Source: CAWDVB01 sp963824105 (GTDB taxonomy: Bacteria > Actinomycetota > Actinomycetes > Propionibacteriales > Nocardioidaceae). Taken from it: a DNA stretch of 64,000 bases. Where the stretch lies: NCBI GenBank assembly GCA_963824105.1, contig CAWGNN010000006.1, positions 248,001-312,000 on the forward strand. The letters run 5' to 3'. Under the pieces are notes generated by a model. It was not told the origin of the DNA. It did not search any database and saw only the letters and a list, made by a program, of their open reading frames with translations. The translations under genes were made by a program, and so were the position numbers. Below, piece after piece: positions 1 to 7,441 of the stretch; within the stretch, counting starts at the first letter, position 1; the number at the start of each line of letters is the position of its first letter.

Positions 1-253
1 GGATGTCCAGCCCGCCGAGCTCCTCGACGACACGGGAGACCGCTGTCTCGACGGCGTCGGCCTGGGAGACGTCGCAGCCCACTCCGATCGCCTTCTCGGC
101 GCCCAGCCCTGCGGCCGTGGCGGCGGCCGATCCCTCCTCGAGGTCGAGCACGGCGACCGACGCCCCTTCGGAGGCGAACCTCCGTGCCGTCGCGGCGCCG
201 ATACCTCGCGCACCTCCGGTGACCACTGCAACCCGCCCGGCGAACCGGCTCAT
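1..253 (-). CDS. SDR-family oxidoreductase, N-terminal part (runs off the window)
   Basis: N-terminal ~84 residues of a short-chain dehydrogenase/reductase read from the minus strand; the rest lies left of position 1. It opens MSRFAGRVAVVTGGARGIG, so the TGxxxGIG cofactor loop is at about residues 12-19. An acidic residue pair after the second strand (VLDLEE, about residues 36-41) suggests NAD(H) rather than NADP(H). The ATG at 253 is preferred to an in-frame ATG at 262, because a GAGGAGG ribosome site sits 7-9 bases upstream of 253 and directly abuts 262. The substrate cannot be inferred from this part. Confidence 0.85.
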   Translation of the reverse strand, partial: MSRFAGRVAVVTGGARGIGAATARRFASEGASVAVLDLEEGSAAATAAGLGAEKAIGVGCDVSQADAVETAVSRVVEELGGLDI

Positions 254-360
254 GGCGTCCATCCTCCTCATCGAGACTGGCCGTCGATCGACCTTGCGCC
301 ACTCTAGAGCCGGCGTTCCGATGGCTGAGGAGCGCGTCCTGAAACCACCAACCTGGGAAG

Positions 361-972
361 TCAGACCAGCGTGCCGGTGCCGAGGTAGAAGTAGGCCGCG
401 AACTTGGGCCGAGCGCCGTAGAACGTCTTCACCGTCAGCTCGAAGCCCGCGTCACGGACCAGCTCGTCGATCGGCCGACCGGTGTGGCAGCCACCGGCGA
501 TGGCGCCCCAGACCGGCTGGGCCGCCCGCTGGAGCCGGGCGACCCGGGCGTCGGGGGCGCGGCCGTGCTCGACGAAGTGGAGCTTCCCGCCCGGCTTGAG
601 CACCCGACGGACCTCGTCGAGGGCGGCGCCCGGCTCGGGGATCGTGCACAGGGCGAAGGTGACCAGCGCGGCGTCGTAGGAGTCATCCGCCGCATCGAGC
701 TTCTGGGCGTCCAGGCCGACCCGGCTCACCGACACCGGAGATGCCGCGACGCGCTTGGAGGCGAGGTGCCATGCGGTGTCCGACGGCTCCACAGCGCCCA
801 GCTCGGTGACCTCCGGGGGTAGCACATCCATGTTGTGTCCCGAGCCGAAGCCGATCTCGAGGACCCGGCCGCTGAGGCCCTCGACCGTGGACTCGCGCAG
901 CCAGCGGATGCCGGTCGTCCCGCAGACCAGGTCGGTCACGCGGGGCAGCAGATAGCGGTCGTACAGACTCAC
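361..972 (-). CDS. class I SAM-dependent methyltransferase
   Basis: 203-residue protein with the Rossmann-like methyltransferase fold. Motif I is VLEIGFGSGHN at about residues 37-47, an acidic residue follows at the end of strand 2 (GAVEPSD), and a post-motif segment with LKPGGKLHFVEHG marks motif III. Overall it resembles UbiE/METTL7-like small methyltransferases. The methyl acceptor is unknown. It stands alone, in the same orientation as the downstream partial SDR (107-base gap) and the upstream DUF429 gene (33-base gap), so a shared transcript is possible. Length is normal for the family. Confidence 0.88.
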   Translation of the reverse strand: MSLYDRYLLPRVTDLVCGTTGIRWLRESTVEGLSGRVLEIGFGSGHNMDVLPPEVTELGAVEPSDTAWHLASKRVAASPVSVSRVGLDAQKLDAADDSYDAALVTFALCTIPEPGAALDEVRRVLKPGGKLHFVEHGRAPDARVARLQRAAQPVWGAIAGGCHTGRPIDELVRDAGFELTVKTFYGARPKFAAYFYLGTGTLV

Positions 973-1005
973 CCGGACAGCCTAGAGGCGAACCCCAGTG
1001 ACAGG

Positions 1006-2070
1006 TCAGCCGCGAGCCCGGGCGGGTCGGATCGTGATGTGCGCCCCTGAGTCCTTGCCTTCGGGGGTGGGCACCTTGCTGGCCACGATGCGTCCGACGT
1101 CGAGATCGAGGGCGTCGAGGGTCGCCGAGACCATGTTGTCGAGATCGGGTTCATGGTGACCGGTCTGGTCAGCGCCTAGGAAGAACGTCAGCTCGACGGC
1201 GACCGGGGTGTCGGGCAGCGATGGCCCGGCATCGAAGATCTCGGAGACGGCGGCCCGCCACTGCTGCTCGTACCGACCGCTGCCGTGCCCGCTGGGGCGG
1301 CCGGCGACGAAGTGGTCGGAGAGGATACGGCCGCGGCGCTTCGGGGCGCGCGGCGCGTAGGACGGCGGATGCGGCGCGACGATGTAGCCGCCTCGCATCG
1401 ACCCGTACACCCGCAGCGCACTGCGCCGGTGGTGCCACATCCAGGCGACGTACGCGCACACGATGGCGTCCAACTCGTCGTCCAGCCTCTTCAGCTCACC
1501 CTGGGTCGGGTCGGCAACGATCCGACGGATCTCCGCCCAGCGGGAGTACTCGGGGAGCCGCAGCTCGGGGATCGACTCCAGCAGCTCCACCAGCTGTTCG
1601 AGTCCGGCACGGCGCCGATCCTGGTTGCCCTTCTTGTAGGCGAGCCGGTACGGCAGCCCGAAGAGGCTCACCAGCGCCGGATGTGGGTAGACCTCGAGGC
1701 AGACCGTGGGGCGTCCGATTCCGATGCTTTCAGCCGGGTCGACCGACCAGTCGTGTCGCCGGGCCAGCCGCATCGCTCGCGTCGGTCCCTCCCCCAGCGT
1801 CTTGTGGCTGGAGGAGTAGGGAGCGGCCCCGAACGCGACGAACGCGGACGCCAACTCGCGCTCGCCGTCGCGAGCGCCCGTGTCGTTCGGCACGACCAGC
1901 GGCGCATCCACGGCGACCACCAGCGGTGACCGGGCGAAGTTGGCGATCCAGGCGTCGATCTCGGTGTCGGTGACCACGTGGCCGGATGCCACCAGGTTTC
2001 CATTCGAGTTCACCAGCGCCAGGCCGGTCGCGCCGGTCGACCACCCCAAGTCGATGCCCAGATACTTCAT
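1006..2070 (-). CDS. DUF429 protein with a RusA-like C-terminal region
   Basis: 354 residues from the ATG at 2070, chosen because a purine-rich GGGAGGCGGGCGG abuts it and the text begins MKYLGIDLGWSTGATGLAL, the usual DUF429 opening. Residues 1 to ~235 are DUF429, a family predicted to have an RNase H-like fold; early acidic residues such as D7 (GIDLG) and the VAVDAPL strand are visible. The last ~100 residues are extra: a basic RRGR stretch, a strand (VAVELTFFLG), then EPDLDNMVSATLDALD at about 307-322. That motif resembles the DxDNxxK...DAL signature of RusA-type Holliday-junction resolvases, although the lysine is Ser315. The fusion is inferred by eye. Its role may be DNA-related, but no substrate is shown. 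Confidence 0.75.
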   Translation of the reverse strand: MKYLGIDLGWSTGATGLALVNSNGNLVASGHVVTDTEIDAWIANFARSPLVVAVDAPLVVPNDTGARDGERELASAFVAFGAAPYSSSHKTLGEGPTRAMRLARRHDWSVDPAESIGIGRPTVCLEVYPHPALVSLFGLPYRLAYKKGNQDRRRAGLEQLVELLESIPELRLPEYSRWAEIRRIVADPTQGELKRLDDELDAIVCAYVAWMWHHRRSALRVYGSMRGGYIVAPHPPSYAPRAPKRRGRILSDHFVAGRPSGHGSGRYEQQWRAAVSEIFDAGPSLPDTPVAVELTFFLGADQTGHHEPDLDNMVSATLDALDLDVGRIVASKVPTPEGKDSGAHITIRPARARG

Positions 2071-2204
2071 CCGCCCGCCTCCCGTCTGCCCCCATTCTGC
2101 TGACCGGCCCACCGGGCCGCCAGAGCAGCAAGGCTCGAAGTCCGGCCGTGAAGTCCGGCCGTGTCGTGTGGCCGCAAACTTGGCCGATGCTGTTCTCTGG
2201 ACAC

Positions 2205-2963
2205 ATGCAGCAGAAGATCGTGACCGGAGTCGATGTCGGAGGGACCGGCATCAAGGGGGCTCCGGTCGACCTGGCAAGCGGCAAGCTCACCACCGATTGG
2301 GTCAAGATGCCCACGCCGGACGGAGCCAAGCCGAAGGACGTGGCCGCCGTGGTTGCCGAGGTGGTGGCTGCCAGCGCGGTCGACGACACCTCCGCCGTCG
2401 GCGTGACGATCCCCGGCGTGGTTCAGCACGGGATGGTGCACTCCGCGGCCAACATCGACGACTCATGGATCGGCACCGACGCGAACGCCCTTTTCAGTGA
2501 GGTGCTGGCCAGGCCGGTCCGGGTGGTCAACGATGCCGACGCCGCCGGGTACGCCGAGACGAGGTACGGCGCGGCGAAGGGGCACCCCGGGACCGTGATC
2601 GTGACCACTCTCGGGACCGGTATCGGCACCGCAGTGATCATCGATGGCCGGCTGGTGCCCAACACCGAGCTGGGCCACCTGGAGATCGACGGCAAGGACG
2701 CCGAGGAGAGGGCCTCCAACCTCGCCCGCGAGGAGAAGGACCTCTCCTGGGAAGAATGGGCCGAGCGACTCACCGTCTACTACCGCACTCTGGAGAAGCT
2801 GTTCAGCCCCGATCTGTTCGTCGTAGGTGGCGGGGTCAGCAAGAAGGCAGATCGCTTCCTACCGCTGCTCGACATCGAGACCGAGATCGTGCCGGCAACG
2901 CTGGGCAACACCGCCGGGATCGTCGGCGCCGCCCTCCTTGCCTACGAGGACACCTCAGCCTGA
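2205..2963 (+). CDS. ppgK: polyphosphate glucokinase
   Basis: 252-residue ROK-type kinase that phosphorylates glucose using polyphosphate (and usually ATP) in the cytoplasm. Phosphate-1 loop GVDVGGTGIKG lies near the N terminus, VNDADAAGYAE is the sugar-binding/catalytic Asp region, and TLGTGIGTAV followed by ELGHLEI is the phosphate-2 and glucose-contact segment. Size matches actinobacterial PpgK (about 250-265). Start: ATG 2205 begins MQQKIVTGVDVGG; an in-frame ATG at 2187 would add six residues, and neither has a clear ribosome site. It is divergent from the DUF429 gene and its 3' end overlaps the MFS remnant on the other strand by 22 bases. Confidence 0.92.
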   Translation: MQQKIVTGVDVGGTGIKGAPVDLASGKLTTDWVKMPTPDGAKPKDVAAVVAEVVAASAVDDTSAVGVTIPGVVQHGMVHSAANIDDSWIGTDANALFSEVLARPVRVVNDADAAGYAETRYGAAKGHPGTVIVTTLGTGIGTAVIIDGRLVPNTELGHLEIDGKDAEERASNLAREEKDLSWEEWAERLTVYYRTLEKLFSPDLFVVGGGVSKKADRFLPLLDIETEIVPATLGNTAGIVGAALLAYEDTSA

Positions 2964-3349
2964 CCACTCGGCTGGCCCAGCCGGGGTGTGGCAGCGGCCG
3001 GGTCAGTCTCTCGGCTGGACGGCGAGCGGTGGGCAGCGGCGGCGGCCACGAACACGAACGTCCCGCATGCCGCAATGGCCAGCCGCCCCGCATGCGTCGC
3101 CGGCGCCAGGTCCGCCCCACTCCCGCAAGACAGGATCCCGCCGGCCATCGCGATCCCGATCGCCGAGCCGAGCTGGCGAGCCGTCGACGTGATCCCCTGT
3201 GCCGCCCGCGCAATCAAGAGGACCGCAACGTTCGGCGCCACGGCACCGGCAACCGAGGCGACACCGAACAGGGTCAGCCCGACCAGGAACACCCGCTTGC
3301 GGTCGAACCGGTCGGCCGCCGCTCCCGACGAGATCAGCAGGCCACCGGA
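2942..3349 (-). pseudogene. MFS transporter remnant (DHA2-like), internally deleted
   Basis: Open frame of ~135 codons without a proper start. It opens inside the end of the neighbouring gene with ADSGGLLISSGAAADRFDRK, which matches helix 2 and the loop 2-3 DRFxRK motif of major facilitator transporters. It continues through helices 3-4 (VFLVGLTLFGVASVAGA, then LLIARAAQGI). It then jumps directly to STARQLGSAIGIAMAGG, which in 14-helix drug transporters lies far downstream in the last third. So the first helix and most of the middle are missing. This is a decayed gene, not a compact transporter. It lies 1 base after the spermidine-synthase-like gene's stop. Confidence 0.75.
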
Positions 3350-3350
3350 G

Positions 3351-5396
3351 TCAGCCGAGCGCGACCGACTCCTTCGGTTTGGTGACGAATGCCGCCAGAT
3401 AGATCACGCCAGCAACGATGAGCAGGTTGTTGTAGCCCGTCAACAGCGCGAAGTACTCGATGCACCCCCCGAGAATCGCGCCGAGCAGGTTCACCCCGAA
3501 CGCCGCCGTCGGATCTGCCGTCGTGGCGAAGCGCTTGGCGAACGCAATGTTGGCCAGATAGATCGGCAGAAACGCGAGCACGACCGCAGCCACCAGGCGA
3601 GGGAAGAAAGTCAACGGGAGAAGCCACTCGGGGCGGATCACGTACGCGGCGACAAGGCTTGCCGCGATCAGCGCGAAAACAGTCGGCAATGACGGCGTCC
3701 GGAGCCGTCTCGTGGTCTCCACGGCGGCCAGGACGATGACGAGCACCCCCATGAAAACCAGAGCGTTCACGAACCAGGTGGTGCCGAAGAGGAGGGCGAA
3801 GGTCGCGACGTTCTTGGTCTCCAGGAGGAGGAAGGCCACCCCCATGAAGAAGAGATCGAGATACCGGCGCATGTTCCTCAACGGCCCGCCGACGACGCGG
3901 ACCGACAGCAGCGAGAAGAGCAGGATCAAAGCGATGATCCACAGGTAGACCGCCGGGACCATGCCTCCGCGGAAGTACAGGAAGGGCCGATCATCGGTAG
4001 CCGGCGCCACACGGTTCGGATCGACGGAGAGGTTATCGGCTCCGCAACGCTGGTTCTGTGCGTTGAGCCCGACCGATACAACTGCCTGGAGCGCGGTGTA
4101 CTGGTCGACGCAGGGGGCGTGACCGAAGACGTCGGAGACCGTGCCTGCGAGCCTTTGGATCAGCCAGGAATCTCGGTAGTAGTTGTACATGGAGAACGAG
4201 CCGTCCGGCGTCAGATGCGACCGTACCGACTCGATGCTCTCCTTGGTGAAGAGGAAGGACTCCAGGCGGATCTGGGACGCCCCGGTGACGAGGGACAGGG
4301 AGTCCGGAAGCGCGAAGAGGATCAGGTCGTACTTCTGAGTTGTGTCCTCCAGGAACGCTCGCCCGTCGTTCACGTGGAGGGTGACCCTGGGGTCCTGGTA
4401 GGCATGGTCGGGATTCATCGCGATGCCCACGTCGATGATGTCGGGATCGATGTCGACAGCGTCGACGTGCTTGGCCCCCATCTGGAGCGCGATGGCCACG
4501 TCACTGCCCGATCCGGCGCCCACGATCAGCACGTTGTTCAAGGGAACAGCCGGGTTCCGGCGCAGATAGGGCGTGCCGTACTGCGCCTCGGCGTAGTTGA
4601 GCTTGAAGTCGGCGGAGGCCATCAACTGGTGGGGGACGCCGTTTGCCCGGATGAGGAGTGCCGGCTCCCCGTCGGGCGTCGTCCCGATCCTCTGGATGTT
4701 GAGCTTGTAGTACGGCGACCACTCGTTCCCCGGGACAAGGCCCTCCTTCACGAGGAGGGTCAGGGCGATGGACAGCGCCAGGACGCCCAGCACGGCCTTC
4801 TTGCCCACGCCGAGCACGATGAAGCCGGCCAGGACCACAACGCCCCACACGATGGGCGGTGCTCCGAGGAAGGACAGCGCGGAGAAGCCAGCGATACCGA
4901 TCAGCGACCCGACGAGGTCCCACCGATATGCCGTGAGGGGCTCAAGGTGAGCGAAGGCCCGGCCAACGACTTCGGCGGGACCGATCAGTACGAGCGCGAC
5001 CAGGACGAAGACGGTCGGCAGCACAACGTACGCCGGCGGACCCGAGACGTTCAGTGAGGTGAAGTAGACGAGACTGTTGCCGCTCTGGTTGATGGTGACA
5101 GGGAAGGCGGCCACGACCGCGATCAGCAGTCCGAGAAGCACGGGCGCGTAGGGCAGGAAGGTCCACGGCTTGCGCGCCACGAGGAACCCGAGCCCCACGC
5201 CGAGGAACGAGCCGAGGAGCACGAAGTTGGAGAAGTAGCTCAGGTGGATGATGTTCGAACCGAGCCAGCGAATGAGCGCGAGCTCCAGGAAGAGCATGAG
5301 CGCGCTCCCCGTCACCAGCCTGAGCACGACGTTCGTGAGGAGCGTTCGCCCCTCGTGAGACGGAAATGTCTCAGCAGCCCCGCTGGCAGTAGTCAC
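3351..5396 (-). CDS. membrane-anchored spermidine synthase-like protein
   Basis: 681 residues in three parts: an N-terminal block of about seven transmembrane helices (30-225), a soluble Rossmann domain (about 235-470), and a C-terminal block of about six helices (480-675). The soluble part has a spermidine-synthase-type SAM/dcSAM loop, VLIVGAGSGSDVAIAL, then VDAVDIDPDIIDVG and NDGRAFL. This layout is the membrane class annotated as spermine/spermidine synthase-domain transporters. Actual aminopropyl transfer is unproven in this class. The end of the coding sequence directly precedes the MFS remnant; upstream lie the IS remnant and the ssrA terminator. Confidence 0.8.
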   Translation of the reverse strand: MTTASGAAETFPSHEGRTLLTNVVLRLVTGSALMLFLELALIRWLGSNIIHLSYFSNFVLLGSFLGVGLGFLVARKPWTFLPYAPVLLGLLIAVVAAFPVTINQSGNSLVYFTSLNVSGPPAYVVLPTVFVLVALVLIGPAEVVGRAFAHLEPLTAYRWDLVGSLIGIAGFSALSFLGAPPIVWGVVVLAGFIVLGVGKKAVLGVLALSIALTLLVKEGLVPGNEWSPYYKLNIQRIGTTPDGEPALLIRANGVPHQLMASADFKLNYAEAQYGTPYLRRNPAVPLNNVLIVGAGSGSDVAIALQMGAKHVDAVDIDPDIIDVGIAMNPDHAYQDPRVTLHVNDGRAFLEDTTQKYDLILFALPDSLSLVTGASQIRLESFLFTKESIESVRSHLTPDGSFSMYNYYRDSWLIQRLAGTVSDVFGHAPCVDQYTALQAVVSVGLNAQNQRCGADNLSVDPNRVAPATDDRPFLYFRGGMVPAVYLWIIALILLFSLLSVRVVGGPLRNMRRYLDLFFMGVAFLLLETKNVATFALLFGTTWFVNALVFMGVLVIVLAAVETTRRLRTPSLPTVFALIAASLVAAYVIRPEWLLPLTFFPRLVAAVVLAFLPIYLANIAFAKRFATTADPTAAFGVNLLGAILGGCIEYFALLTGYNNLLIVAGVIYLAAFVTKPKESVALG

Positions 5397-5438
5397 GTCT
5401 TCGGATTCTGTTTGTCGGGCTCTCCCGGGTCAAGCTCC

Positions 5439-5540
5439 CTGCGAACCGGCGAGATCCTGTCCACCCACACCATCAACCCGGACCGCAGCTACTGGCGCAA
5501 CACACAAAGAGCCCCCGGCCGATGGCCGGAGGCTCTCTGA
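5439..5540 (+). pseudogene. IS481-type transposase C-terminal fragment
   Basis: 33 codons plus stop on the plus strand read TGEILSTHTINPDRSYWRN and then a short tail. The spacing aligns by eye with the extreme C terminus of IS481-family DDE transposases, where the family typically shows GE-x2-3-x-LT-x-DP-x-R-x-Y. No catalytic domain remains. It is followed within 10 bases by a 23-bp duplication that could be an IS end. The tail overlaps a perfect-looking hairpin, so its last residues (RAPGRWPEAL) may just be that hairpin translated. Assignment is from memory of the family and remains tentative. Confidence 0.45.
5508..5536 (-). terminator. intrinsic terminator downstream of ssrA
   Basis: Thirteen-base inverted repeat (5508-5520 with 5524-5536, one mismatch, 3-base loop). 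On the minus strand it is AGAGCCTCCGGCC-ATC-GGCCGGGGGCTCT followed by TTGTGTGTT. It lies 60 bases past the ssrA 3' end in the right orientation. The stem is GC-rich and the tail only moderately T-rich. Confidence 0.6.
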
Positions 5541-5550
5541 AAAGTGACGC

Positions 5551-5588
5551 CCATGTCGCGACTCAGGTGTCACCCATGTCGCGACTCA
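5551..5588. repeat. 23-bp-spaced direct repeat, possible IS end
   Basis: CCATGTCGCGACTCA occurs at 5551-5565 and exactly again at 5574-5588 (period 23). The surrounding bases (GTGACGC.., GTGTCAC..) are also similar. It sits between the transposase fragment and the ssrA 3' end (5597), so I read it as a degenerate IS481-type terminal region. Confidence 0.5.
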
Positions 5589-5596
5589 TCACATCG

Positions 5597-5962
5597 TGGA
5601 GCTGGCGGGAATCGAACCCGCGTCCTTCGGCGCCGGTCCAGGGCTTCTCCGGGTGCAGTCCGTGTCACGTTTTCTCAGTCCCGGCGCTCTCACGGACGCG
5701 TCGCCGACGGACTCAGTCACAGTGAAGTCCCGATCCACTCCTGTGACGCAGGTGGATCAGCAAGCCTCCTAGATGAGGCCAGGATCTGAGGCGGAGGCGC
5801 CCTCAGTCTGACCCGTTGCTAGTCGCCTCAGGCGGCGAGAGCGAACGAACTGCGCGTTGAGTTGGCAGTTATTGGTTCCCAGGGATCGTTCACGAGATGA
5901 CCCTGGATCCTCGACCCGCTTCCCCTGGAACGAAACGTCCCAAGTCGAAACCGATCAGCCCC
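5597..5962 (-). ncRNA. ssrA: transfer-messenger RNA (tmRNA)
   Basis: 366-nt minus-strand tmRNA that rescues stalled ribosomes with SmpB. The acceptor stem forms between the 5' GGGGCU (from 5962) and 3' AGCUCC with discriminator A at 5597. The T-arm GGTTCGATTCCCGCC and 5' GGTTTCGAC are diagnostic. The tag frame (5866 to 5828) reads ANSTRSSFALAA then TGA, ending in the ALAA degron. CCA is not fully encoded (genomic sequence after the discriminator is CGA), so it must be added post-transcriptionally. The tag ORF is not preceded by any other coding feature. smpB lies about 0.9 kb away on the same strand. Confidence 0.95.
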
Positions 5963-6075
5963 TCTTGAGTTGTCAACACATCAACTGTACCCGGGAAAAA
6001 CGCGCATGGTCCCCGGGGTATTCCACTCACAGGTTGATCCGGCTACCTTGAGCAGACCGAGGGAAGGTAGGCACG

Positions 6076-6669
6076 ATGCGACCAATCACCCGGAATCTCC
6101 TCGGCGTGTCGGCGGCAAGCGCGCTCGCGGGCGGATGGCTCGCCCTGACAGCAGCCCCCGCCGCCGCGGACCTCACGATCGACACAGCACAGTGCCGAGG
6201 GTCCGCCGACATCACCGGCGACAACGGAACTTCCGCCCACGCCACCGAGAGCACGAACAAGTTCACCATCCCCCCATCCGGTCAATACTCGGCCGCCGGA
6301 AGCATCTACGGCGGGGTGGAGCAGCCGCAGAAGCGGTCGTTCTCCGGTTTCGTCGCGGTCGATTTCCCGCCGCCCTTCGGATCGCTCGCCCCGAAGTTCT
6401 GGTCGTGGAGCGGGAGCGGCACCGGAACCACGAACAAGGAGCCGTTGGTCGGCCACTACGAGATCCCGACGGCCGTCCCTGCCGGAATTCCGCTTCCGGT
6501 CATCGCGGAACACTTCGAGAAGGGCGTGAAGGTGTGTGAGTACCACGGGACCGTCAAGGTCGAAGGAGCTAGCCCGATGACCAGTCCGGTCGGGATCGGA
6601 TTGGCGTTGGCCACCCTGGTCACCGGCACGGGCACCGTGCTGGCCGGACGCCCGAGATTGGGGAAGTGA
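6076..6669 (+). CDS. secreted protein with C-terminal membrane anchor, unknown function
   Basis: 197 residues. A strong ribosome site (GGAAGGTAGG) precedes the ATG. Residues 1-31 form a Sec signal peptide (hydrophobic core, then LTAAPAAA-D). The mature part is a β-rich, Gly/Ser/Thr-rich domain with two cysteines (CRG near residue 40, CEY near 155) that could pair. Residues ~170-190 are hydrophobic with a short RPRLGK tail, giving a membrane anchor without a sortase motif. No family recognised. It overlaps the next gene by one base (TGATG), so the pair is probably translationally coupled. Confidence 0.7.
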   Translation: MRPITRNLLGVSAASALAGGWLALTAAPAAADLTIDTAQCRGSADITGDNGTSAHATESTNKFTIPPSGQYSAAGSIYGGVEQPQKRSFSGFVAVDFPPPFGSLAPKFWSWSGSGTGTTNKEPLVGHYEIPTAVPAGIPLPVIAEHFEKGVKVCEYHGTVKVEGASPMTSPVGIGLALATLVTGTGTVLAGRPRLGK

Positions 6670-6878
6670 TGAGGGGGCGTCCCATCCTCGGCGTGATCTC
6701 GGGGTTCCTGTTCGGAATCTCGCTCGCGCTCACCCTCATCGTCGCCGGCGTATTGCCGTTGAACAGCATCCTGGTAACGCTGTTGCCGCTCTTCGGCATC
6801 GTGCTCGGGCTAGTGCTGGCGGGGTGGGCACCCTTCGGCAAGGGCTCGGTCGACCGGCCCTCAGAGCCCGAGGCCTGA
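6669..6878 (+). CDS. small two-helix membrane protein
   Basis: 69 residues from ATG 6669, whose A is the last base of the preceding gene's TGA (TGATG), a coupling arrangement. Two hydrophobic segments (about residues 8-28 and 32-52) are separated by a short turn; the tail is polar and acidic (SVDRPSEPEA). A GTG three bases upstream is also in frame. It probably partners the secreted, anchored protein encoded just before it. No recognised domain. Convergent with smpB, only 3 bases apart. Confidence 0.65.
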   Translation: MRGRPILGVISGFLFGISLALTLIVAGVLPLNSILVTLLPLFGIVLGLVLAGWAPFGKGSVDRPSEPEA

Positions 6879-6881
6879 ACG

Positions 6882-7358
6882 TCAGCCCATCCCCTTGGCG
6901 CGGCGGCCGGCCGCGACCTCGGCTTCTCGTTTGGCGGTGCGCTCGGCGAGGGCTTGCCGCTTGTCGTAGGTCTTCTTGCCTCGGGCAAGCCCGACCTCGA
7001 CCTTGGCCCGACCGTCCTTGAAGTAGAGGGCCAGCGGGATGAGCGTGAGGCCGCGCTCCTTGATCCGGCTCTCGATCTTGTCGATCTCGTGGCGGTTGAG
7101 CAGCAGCTTGCGGACCCTCCGGGGCTCGTGGTTGGTCCAGGTGCCCTCGGTGTAGACGGGGATGTGTACGCCGTGCAGGAACGCCTCGTGCTCGTGGATC
7201 TCGGCGAAGCCGTCGATCAGAGATGCACGCCCGGCGCGCAGCGACTTCACCTCGGTGCCCACCAGGACCAGGCCGGCCTCGTAGACGTCCTCGATGTGAT
7301 AGTCGTGCCGCGCCTTCTTGTTCTGCGCGACGACCTTGCGCCCCTGCTCCCTGGCCAT
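6882..7358 (-). CDS. smpB: SsrA-binding protein SmpB
   Basis: 158 residues from the ATG at 7358 (MAREQGRKVVAQNKKARHDY), with GAGAGA upstream; an ATG at 7367 lies too close to that ribosome site. The OB-fold core shows AGLVLVGTEVKSLRAGRASL and then the strand HGVHIPVYTEG. The RKLLLNRHEIDKI segment and the basic tail (KKTYDKRQALAERTAKRE) are the parts that contact tmRNA and enter the ribosomal mRNA channel. Acts with ssrA, which is encoded on the same strand less than 1 kb downstream, separated by the divergent secreted/membrane pair. Confidence 0.96.
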   Translation of the reverse strand: MAREQGRKVVAQNKKARHDYHIEDVYEAGLVLVGTEVKSLRAGRASLIDGFAEIHEHEAFLHGVHIPVYTEGTWTNHEPRRVRKLLLNRHEIDKIESRIKERGLTLIPLALYFKDGRAKVEVGLARGKKTYDKRQALAERTAKREAEVAAGRRAKGMG

Positions 7359-7441
7359 GGCGAGCATTCTCTCAGGTCTCGGCTACCGGATTTCCCGTTC
7401 GTCCTCCCAGTCGAACGGGTATCCACGGACCGGCCGTCAGA

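Noticed and set aside
5597..5962. Ordinary tRNA gene
   Set aside because: Acceptor and T-arm look tRNA-like, but the 366-nt span with an ALAA tag frame shows it is tmRNA.
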